DNA of 64,000 nucleotides, taken from Pseudolabrys sp. GTDB lineage: Bacteria > Pseudomonadota > Alphaproteobacteria > Rhizobiales > Xanthobacteraceae. Below are positions 57,026 to 64,000 of this stretch, piece after piece. The translations under genes and the position numbers were made by a program. The first letter of the stretch is position 1, and every line of letters starts with the position of its first letter. Location: the NCBI GenBank assembly GCA_030684935.1, contig JAUXXH010000031.1, positions 1-64,000 on the forward strand, given 5' to 3'. A model generated the notes under the pieces. The model searched no databases. It was not told the DNA's origin and was given only the letters and a program-made list of their open reading frames with translations.

Positions 57026-59386
57026 TCAGGCCGTCTGCTTTTTCCGGGCGTCGTCGAGCGCGTGCCAGATGCGCGACGGCGTCATCGGCATTTCCAGATG
57101 GCGGATGCCGTGTTCCGCCAGCGCGTCGATCACCGCGTTGGCGACCGCGGGCAGGCCGCCGGAAGTTCCGGCTTCGCCGCAGCCTTTGGCGCCGAGCGGG
57201 TTGAGTTTGGTCGGCACGGGGTGGTTGGCAACCGCAATCGACGGCAGGTCGTGGGCCCGCGGCATCGCGTAGTCCATGAACGAGCCGCTGACGAACTGGC
57301 CGTCGGCATCGTAGACCGCGTTCTCCAGCAGCACCTGGCCGAGGCCTTGCGCCACGCCGCCATGGATCTGGCCTTCCACCAGCATCGGATTGATCACCGT
57401 GCCGAAGTCGTTGACGGCGCTGTAGCGCACCACCTGTGCGGCGCCGGTCTCGGGATCGATCTCCACTTCGGCGATGTGACAGCCATTGGGGTAGGTGCCC
57501 GGCACGGCTTCGGTCACATGCGTGACGTCGAGAGTCGCCGCCACGCCGTCCGGCAGCGTCAGGCCGCCGCGGACGCGCTCCGCCAGTTCCATGATGCCGA
57601 CGGCGCGGTCAGTCCCGGCAATGACAAAGCGTCCCGCCTTGAACTCGATGTCGCCGGCGGATGCTTCCAGCACATGCGCGGCGATCCGCTTGCCGTTCTC
57701 GATCACCTTGTCGGACGCCTGCACGATGGCGGTGCCGCTCATGGTGGCCGAGCGCGAGCCGCCGGTGCCGCCGCCGGTCACCAGTTCGTCACTGTCGCCC
57801 TGCAACAGGCGGATGCGGTCGAACGGAATGCCGAGCTTGTCGGTCAGGACCTGCGCAAAGGTCGCGGCGTGGCCCTGGCCGTAGTCGAGTGTGCCGGTGA
57901 CGATGGTGACGGTGCCGTCGGCCTCGAAGCGAATGCCGCCTTGTTCGGTGGTCATCGCCGCCGTGGTTTCGACATAGCAGGCGAGGCCGAGGCCGCGCAG
58001 CTTGCCGGCGCGCTTGCTGTCGCGCTTGCGCGCCTTGAAGCCCTTGACGTCGGCGCGCTCCATCGCGTCCTTGAACAGGCCGGGGAAGTCGCCGCAGTCA
58101 TATTCCACGCCGGACGCCGCCTTGAACGGCATCTCCTTGGCCTTGATGAAGTTGCGCCGGCGCAACTCGAACCGGTCGATGCCGAGTTCGGCCGCCGCGA
58201 AGTCCATCGCGCGTTCCATGCTGAGCGAGCCTTCAGGGCGTCCGGCGCCGCGATAGGCCGACACCAGCGTGGTATTCGTGAACACGCATTGCGTCGCCAC
58301 TTCCAGAAGCGGCGTGCGGTACATGCTGATGATGTTCTTGGTGACGTTGACGGTCGGCAGCAGCGGCCCGAAGGCCGAGCAGTAGCCGCCGAGATTGCCG
58401 TAACCGGAAAGCCGCACCGCCTGGATCAGGCCGTCTTTATCGAACGCCACCTCGACGGTCATGTCGTAGTCGCGGCCATGATGGTCGGACACGAAACTCC
58501 CGGAGCGATCGTCGGTCCATTTCACCGGCCGGCCGAGGGTGCGCGCGGCGTGCAGGACGCAGACATATTCCGGATAGACCGCGGCCTTCATGCCGAAGGA
58601 GCCGCCGACATTGCCGGTGAGAACGCGCCCCTTGTCGGCCGGCGCGCCGAGAATGTCGCGCAGCATGTTCTTCAGGCCGAACACGCCCTGGCTGCACGAG
58701 TGCAGCGTCCATTTTTCGCTGCCGGCCTCATATTCGCCGATCGCGGAACGCGGCTCGATCGACGCCACCACCAGACGCTGGTTGATCAGCGGCAGCCGTG
58801 TGACGTGCGCGGCTTTTGAGAACGCCTCGGCGACCTTGCCGGCGTCGCCATAGTGGTAGTCGAGCGCGATATTGCCCGGCACTTCGTCATAGAGCACGGG
58901 CGCGCCGGCCTTGGCCGCGTCACGGGCGCTGACCACGGCCGGCAGCGGCTCGATGTCCAGCGCGACCGCTTCGGCGGCGTCCCTGGCCTGGCCCGCGGTT
59001 TCGGCGATGACGCAGGCGACCGGATCGCCGACGAAGCGCACTTTGTCGGTAGCGAGGGCCGGCCGCGGCTTGTAGCGGAGCGGGGTACCGTCCTTGTTCT
59101 TCAGCGGCAGCGTGCACTTCAGGCCGCCATAGGCAGCCAGATCCGCGCCGGTCAGCACCGCCAGCACCCCGGGCATCGCCCGCGCGGCGCTGGTATCGAT
59201 CGAATTGATCACGCCATGGGCGTCCCGGCTGCGCACCATGACCGCATAAGCTTGCCCCGGCCGGTTGATATCGTCGTTATAGCGGCCGTGGCCGCTGACC
59301 AGTTTGGGGTCTTCGGTGCGCCGAACCGGCTGGCCGACCCCGAATTTGGTCAGCGAAAGCGTGTTTTCGGAGGTTCTGTCGTCCAT
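57026..59386 (-). CDS. Xanthine dehydrogenase/CO dehydrogenase-family molybdopterin-binding large subunit
   Basis: VGQPVRRTEDPKLVSGHGRYNDDI...VSAYRGAGRPEGSLSMERAMD...GAKGCGEAGTSGGLPAVANAV; start at MDDRTSENTL. Confidence 0.9.
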   Translation of the reverse strand: MDDRTSENTLSLTKFGVGQPVRRTEDPKLVSGHGRYNDDINRPGQAYAVMVRSRDAHGVINSIDTSAARAMPGVLAVLTGADLAAYGGLKCTLPLKNKDGTPLRYKPRPALATDKVRFVGDPVACVIAETAGQARDAAEAVALDIEPLPAVVSARDAAKAGAPVLYDEVPGNIALDYHYGDAGKVAEAFSKAAHVTRLPLINQRLVVASIEPRSAIGEYEAGSEKWTLHSCSQGVFGLKNMLRDILGAPADKGRVLTGNVGGSFGMKAAVYPEYVCVLHAARTLGRPVKWTDDRSGSFVSDHHGRDYDMTVEVAFDKDGLIQAVRLSGYGNLGGYCSAFGPLLPTVNVTKNIISMYRTPLLEVATQCVFTNTTLVSAYRGAGRPEGSLSMERAMDFAAAELGIDRFELRRRNFIKAKEMPFKAASGVEYDCGDFPGLFKDAMERADVKGFKARKRDSKRAGKLRGLGLACYVETTAAMTTEQGGIRFEADGTVTIVTGTLDYGQGHAATFAQVLTDKLGIPFDRIRLLQGDSDELVTGGGTGGSRSATMSGTAIVQASDKVIENGKRIAAHVLEASAGDIEFKAGRFVIAGTDRAVGIMELAERVRGGLTLPDGVAATLDVTHVTEAVPGTYPNGCHIAEVEIDPETGAAQVVRYSAVNDFGTVINPMLVEGQIHGGVAQGLGQVLLENAVYDADGQFVSGSFMDYAMPRAHDLPSIAVANHPVPTKLNPLGAKGCGEAGTSGGLPAVANAVIDALAEHGIRHLEMPMTPSRIWHALDDARKKQTA

Positions 59387-59583
59387 ATTGATTTTTGCCA
59401 ATGCGGTTGAGCCGGGAGCTTCCCAAATAAAGCAGACCGGGGGCTTCCACAAGAATGCCAGATGGTTACGAGGGTTGCGCGAAGCCGGGGCGCTGTTACA
59501 CTTTTCGCCATAAGGAACAATGCCGTGGGCCGTAGGACGTCGGGAGGCGAAGGCGGTCGGACGCGGTAGGAAGGTTAGAGGCT

Positions 59584-60702
59584 ATGAGCGGCGAGGCCGG
59601 GGACATCCCGGGCCTCGACCCTGCTATCGATCGGGTGCCGCCGCTGCGGCCCCGGTGGGGTCGGCGGTCGGCTGAGCGGATCGAGCCTGGTTTTACCGGG
59701 GATCGGGGCGGACCGACCTATGCCGCGCTCGATCTCGGCACCAATAATTGCCGTCTGCTGGTGGCGCGCCCGGCTGGCGACGGTTTCCGCGTCATCGACG
59801 CGTTTTCCCGGATTATCAGGCTGGGTGAGGGCGTCACCGCCTCCGGCCGCCTCAGCGAGGCGGCGATCGACCGCGCGCTCGGCGCGCTGGAAATCTGCCG
59901 CAACAAGATGAAAAACCGCGGCGTGACCCGCGCCCGTCTGATTGCCACCGAAGCCTGCCGCGCCGCCGAAAACGGCGCCGCGTTTCGGGACCGCGTCGAG
60001 CGGGAACTCGGGCTGGTGCTGGAGGTCATCGATCGCGGTACCGAAGCGGCGCTGGCCGCCACCGGCTGCACGTCGCTGATGGATCCGGCTGCCGACGGCG
60101 TTGTGCTGTTCGACATTGGCGGCGGCTCTTCCGAACTGGTGCGGCTCAGCCGCTCTCGGGCAAGCCGGCGCGGGCCGCCGCTGCCGCAGATCCGCGGCTG
60201 GGTATCGCTGCCGCATGGCGTGGTGACGCTGGCCGAGCGCCATGGCGGGCACAATGTTACCCGTGAAACATATGAATCCATGGTGGCCGAGGTGGCGGTG
60301 TCGATTGCGCCTTTTGCCGACCAGCATGGCGGCGACAGCTTGCGCGGCGTGCATATGCTGGGTACGTCCGGGACCGTGACAACCATCGCCGGCGTTCATC
60401 TCAACCTCACCCGCTACGACCGCAGCCGCGTCGACGGCTGCTGGCTGAGTGCGCAGGACATCGATGGGGTGTCGGAGTCGCTTTTGGCCATGACCTACCA
60501 GGAACGGGTGGCGAGCCCCTGCATCGGCGCCGAACGCGCCGACCTGGTGCTGGCCGGCTGCGCCATCCTGGAGGCGATCCGCCGCGCCTTCCCGGTGGCG
60601 CGTCTGCGGGTCGCCGATCGCGGCCTGCGCGAAGGCATGCTGGTGCAGATGATGCGCGATGACGACGTCTGGGGCGGCGGCAGCCAGGTGGCGGCGTCGT
60701 GA
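59584..60702 (+). CDS. Ppx/GppA-family exopolyphosphatase/guanosine pentaphosphatase-like
   Basis: [17 protein letters not shown]...[13 protein letters not shown]; actin-like ATPase fold motifs. Confidence 0.9.
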   Translation: MSGEAGDIPGLDPAIDRVPPLRPRWGRRSAERIEPGFTGDRGGPTYAALDLGTNNCRLLVARPAGDGFRVIDAFSRIIRLGEGVTASGRLSEAAIDRALGALEICRNKMKNRGVTRARLIATEACRAAENGAAFRDRVERELGLVLEVIDRGTEAALAATGCTSLMDPAADGVVLFDIGGGSSELVRLSRSRASRRGPPLPQIRGWVSLPHGVVTLAERHGGHNVTRETYESMVAEVAVSIAPFADQHGGDSLRGVHMLGTSGTVTTIAGVHLNLTRYDRSRVDGCWLSAQDIDGVSESLLAMTYQERVASPCIGAERADLVLAGCAILEAIRRAFPVARLRVADRGLREGMLVQMMRDDDVWGGGSQVAAS

Positions 60703-61385
60703 CCGCGCCCGGCGGCAAAGGCAGCGGCTCGCGCGAACTGGCGGTGCGCGTCAAGACCGGCAAGGGCCGGAAGCTGTCATCCAAGCTGTGGCTGGAGCGC
60801 CAGCTCAACGACCCTTACGTCGCCCGCGCCAAGCGCGAGGGCCTGCGCTCGCGTGCCGCCTTCAAGCTGTCGGAAATCGACGACAAGGCGCGCTTCCTGA
60901 AGAAGGGCCAACGCGTCATCGATCTCGGCGCCGCGCCCGGCGGCTGGAGCCAGGTCGCCGCCAAACGCGTCGCCGCCCCACAGCAGGGCCGCGTCATCGC
61001 GATCGACCTGCTGGAGATCGATCCGCTCCCCGGCGTCGAGTTCACCCGGATGGATTTTCTCGATCCCAGCGCGCCCGACCAGCTCAAGGAGATGCTGGGC
61101 GGCAAAGCCGACGTGGTGCTGTCCGACATGGCGGCCAACGCCACCGGCCACCGCAAGACCGATCACATCAAGATCGTGGCGCTGGTCGAGGCGGCCGGCG
61201 AATTCGCCCGCGAAGTGCTGGCGCCGGGCGGCACGTTTCTCGCCAAGGTGCTGCAGGGGGGCGCCGAGACCGAACTGCTGGCCGGGCTCAAGCGCGACTT
61301 CACCACCGTCAAGCATGTGAAGCCCGGCGCGAGCCGGTCGGATTCGGCCGAGCTCTACCTGCTGGCGACAGGTTACCGCGGTTAG
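60699..61385 (+). CDS. rlmE: 23S rRNA (uridine-2'-O)-methyltransferase RlmE/FtsJ family
   Basis: [37 protein letters not shown]...[18 protein letters not shown] overlap with the upstream gene. Confidence 0.92.
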   Translation: MTAPGGKGSGSRELAVRVKTGKGRKLSSKLWLERQLNDPYVARAKREGLRSRAAFKLSEIDDKARFLKKGQRVIDLGAAPGGWSQVAAKRVAAPQQGRVIAIDLLEIDPLPGVEFTRMDFLDPSAPDQLKEMLGGKADVVLSDMAANATGHRKTDHIKIVALVEAAGEFAREVLAPGGTFLAKVLQGGAETELLAGLKRDFTTVKHVKPGASRSDSAELYLLATGYRG

Positions 61386-63778
61386 CGCCAGATATCGGTG
61401 AAGCGGGTTTCGCGGCGGCGCGCCTCACTGGAACCGGCGCGATAGTAGCGCACGTCGGCAGGCGCCTGACGCGGGACCACAGGTGCTGCCGTTCGCTGCC
61501 GCTGAACGGCGTCGCGACGGGCATCGCGCGCACGCTGCTGCCGGCGTTCGGCGATCGCGCGCTCGCGTTCTCGTTCCTGGGCGCGTTCGGCCATCTGGCG
61601 TTCGCGCGCAGTTATCCTTTTCTGTGCCGGTTCGCTGCGTCGCGTCTCCCGCTCGTCGTTGATGGCTGGACGAACGGCGGTGCGCTCAGTGACAGGCTCG
61701 ACCGTCGGCGATTCAGCCACCGGCCGCGGGTTCGGAACCGGGACATCGCGGCGGGCCGGTGTGCTCTCGGCGACCGGAGCAACCGGTGCGACGGCGTTCG
61801 GCGCCGTCCGGGGCAGGGGGATCGACGCTGTGACCGTTGGCTCGGCAGCCGGCGGCACCTGCACCGGTGCTCGTGCCGCTTCGACATTCGGAAGGCGCGT
61901 GGGGGCCTGCTGTTTCAGCCGGCGTTGTTCGGCGGCGGCCAGAGCGGCTGCTCTGATGCGCGCCTCTTCTTCGGCCTTTTTGATGCGGCGCTCTTCGGCG
62001 GCGATGCGGGCCAGCCCCTTGCCGGCGTCGGCCATGGTACGGTCGCGGGCCAGCGCCAGTTTGTAGTCGGCAATTGCCTTGTCACGCTCGCTGTTCTGTT
62101 CGCGCGCCAGTCCACGCAGGTAATACGTCTGCGCGTTGCGCGGATCGAGCCGGATCAGGCGGTCGTAGTCCTCCGCCGCCCGGGCGTAGTCCTTGCTTTC
62201 CATCAGCAGCGCCACACGTGCGCGCAACGCGCCGGCATTGTTGGCCTCGCGGGCGATGATCGCATCGTAGTCGGCGATGGCGCCGGCGGTATCGCGCTTG
62301 CCTTCCTTGATCTGCGCGCGGGCGAGCAACGCCGCGATATTGGCGGGCTGACGCGACAGGCCGTCATTCAGGTCGGCCAGCGCCCGTTCGGTATCGCCTT
62401 TGGCCTGCCAAAGTTCGGCGCGCATGAAATAAGCGTCAGCCGGCTTCGGCTCACGCTTGATGGCAATGTCGAGATCGCCGATCGCCTTGGCGGCATCGCC
62501 TTTGCTTTTGAAGATGGTGGCCCGCGCCCGATACGGCGCCGCGCCTTCCACGCCCAGCGCGATGGCCTGGTTGAAGTCGATCAGCGCCCGCTCGGTGTCG
62601 TTCTTGGCAAAATAGACATGGCCGCGCTCGGCAAAGACGGACGCGTCCTGGGAATCCTCGGTCAGTACCTTGTCGAGATCGGCCAGCGCCGCGGCATAGT
62701 CTTTCTTGCGGGCATAGGCGGTGCCCCGCAGCGTATAGGCATCGCGGTTCTGGGCGTCGATCTTGAAGATGCCGTTGGCGTCGCTGATGGCGCCGTCGAG
62801 GTCGCCGTCTTCCAGCCGCAGCGTGCCGCGCACCCGTAAGCCGTTGATTGACCACGCCAGGCCGAGCGCCTTGGCAATATCGGCGTAGGCGCGCTTGCGA
62901 TCGCCCTTGGCGATGTAAGCCTCGGCGCGCAACCGGTAGCCGAGCGCCGGACGCTCGTCGACGGCAATGCCGCGATCATAGGCCGCGATCGCTCTGTCGA
63001 TGTCGCCCTTGCGCCGCCAGATCTGGCCCTGCGCGTTGAACGCGGCCGGGTTCTTGGGGTCGATCCGCGCCGCTTCCTGGTAGTCGCGCAGCGCGCCATC
63101 GAGATCGTCGGCGCCTTCACGGGCCTCCGCACGCAGCAGATAATGCGCCGCATCCGGGTCCAGCCGCACCGCCCGGTCGAAGTCGGCCGCCGCCATCGCG
63201 TAGTTGCGTTGCCGCAGATAAAGCTGGCCGCGGCCGCTATAGGGCGCGGCGCGGTTGGCGCCGAGGGCGATTGCCTTTTCGAAATCCTCCAGCGCGCCTT
63301 CGGTGTAGCCGAGATCGCGGCGCGCAATGGCGCGATTGATGTAAGGCGAGGGGGACTCGGGTTCGAGCCTGATCGTCGCGTCGTAGTCGGACAGCGCCTC
63401 GCCGTAATTGCCGCGCGCATACCAGGCATTGCCGCGGTTCTGATAGGCGGGTGCGAATTCGGGCGCAAACTTAGTCGCGTTGTTGAAGTCGGCGATGGCG
63501 TTCGGAATATCACCGCGGTCGAGGAAGGCGAGACCGCGCAACGCGTAGGCGACACCGAGCGGTTCGCCGCGCAGGCGTCCCGACTTCAATACGGCACCGC
63601 AGGCATTGATGCGTTCGGTCGAAAGAGATTCGGTTTGCGTTGCGCACATGCGCAAGTCGCGCGTGCTGTTCGTTTGCGTTTGCCTTTGGGCCAGCGCGTC
63701 ATCGGACCAGACGGCGGCAACAGCCAGCGCCGCAAGTGCGGTTGTCCCGATCAGCCACTGTGGCCGTGTCGCACGCAT
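61382..63778 (-). CDS. Large tetratricopeptide-repeat protein with basic/Arg-rich C-terminus
   Basis: Many TPRs ([42 protein letters not shown]...); C-terminal [28 protein letters not shown]. Confidence 0.9.
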   Translation of the reverse strand: MRATRPQWLIGTTALAALAVAAVWSDDALAQRQTQTNSTRDLRMCATQTESLSTERINACGAVLKSGRLRGEPLGVAYALRGLAFLDRGDIPNAIADFNNATKFAPEFAPAYQNRGNAWYARGNYGEALSDYDATIRLEPESPSPYINRAIARRDLGYTEGALEDFEKAIALGANRAAPYSGRGQLYLRQRNYAMAAADFDRAVRLDPDAAHYLLRAEAREGADDLDGALRDYQEAARIDPKNPAAFNAQGQIWRRKGDIDRAIAAYDRGIAVDERPALGYRLRAEAYIAKGDRKRAYADIAKALGLAWSINGLRVRGTLRLEDGDLDGAISDANGIFKIDAQNRDAYTLRGTAYARKKDYAAALADLDKVLTEDSQDASVFAERGHVYFAKNDTERALIDFNQAIALGVEGAAPYRARATIFKSKGDAAKAIGDLDIAIKREPKPADAYFMRAELWQAKGDTERALADLNDGLSRQPANIAALLARAQIKEGKRDTAGAIADYDAIIAREANNAGALRARVALLMESKDYARAAEDYDRLIRLDPRNAQTYYLRGLAREQNSERDKAIADYKLALARDRTMADAGKGLARIAAEERRIKKAEEEARIRAAALAAAEQRRLKQQAPTRLPNVEAARAPVQVPPAAEPTVTASIPLPRTAPNAVAPVAPVAESTPARRDVPVPNPRPVAESPTVEPVTERTAVRPAINDERETRRSEPAQKRITARERQMAERAQERERERAIAERRQQRARDARRDAVQRQRTAAPVVPRQAPADVRYYRAGSSEARRRETRFTDIWR

Positions 63779-64000
63779 TGAACTGTAACCTTAATTTCCA
63801 GCGAACCTACGCAACCATTAACCATCGAGACGCCAAAATAGCTGCAACGACAGGCGCTTTCCATACGTTAACGTCGGAATATGGTTAACGCGTTGTCGCA
63901 CGTGACCGGGATGCAACAGTGACGAGAGGCGGCAGATCACGCGTCGCGCCGATCAGTTGTTTCTTTGTTTGCGGGAAGGCGATTGGCCAATTCCGCGCCG

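Noticed and set aside
57026-59386. Aerobic form I CO dehydrogenase (coxL)
   Set aside because: Active-site loop is AYRGAGR, not AYRCSFR, and no coxS or coxM neighbours.

Overview
High-GC alphaproteobacterial chromosomal segment, most like Hyphomicrobiales (Bradyrhizobium / Nitrobacteraceae type) by protein resemblance. It contains about 60 genes, one tRNA-Gln(CTG), and no rRNA, CRISPR, phage or transposase that I could recognise. Recognisable blocks: psd-pssA phospholipid synthesis; the six-gene acpXL-fabZ-fabF-fabF-adh-lpxXL lipid A very-long-chain fatty acid cluster (13.4-18.7 kb); a copper pair (DUF2946-like, PCu(A)C); a DedA/ATP-grasp fusion bracketed by a 35-bp near-identical repeat; a TRAP transporter; a general stress response (GSR) island around phyR-nepR-ecfG (27-36 kb); eutBC; and a formate dehydrogenase locus with a large, poorly characterised accessory gene set (42-55 kb). 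The best leads are: (1) seven EcfG-type promoter motifs (GGAAC-N16-CGTT, two with GGTT) in about 8 kb, six of them forming three divergent pairs, which puts ligD, DUF1328, a glycine-zipper lipoprotein and DUF883 genes in a predicted GSR regulon; (2) the FDH accessory operon, with a BPL/LplA-fold protein lacking the usual catalytic lysine motif, an HTH-TorD fusion, several DUF proteins joined by ATGA overlaps, and a nearby WD40-cytochrome c; (3) the repeat-bracketed DedA/ATP-grasp gene. All family calls are by eye from the supplied translations; no database search was run.
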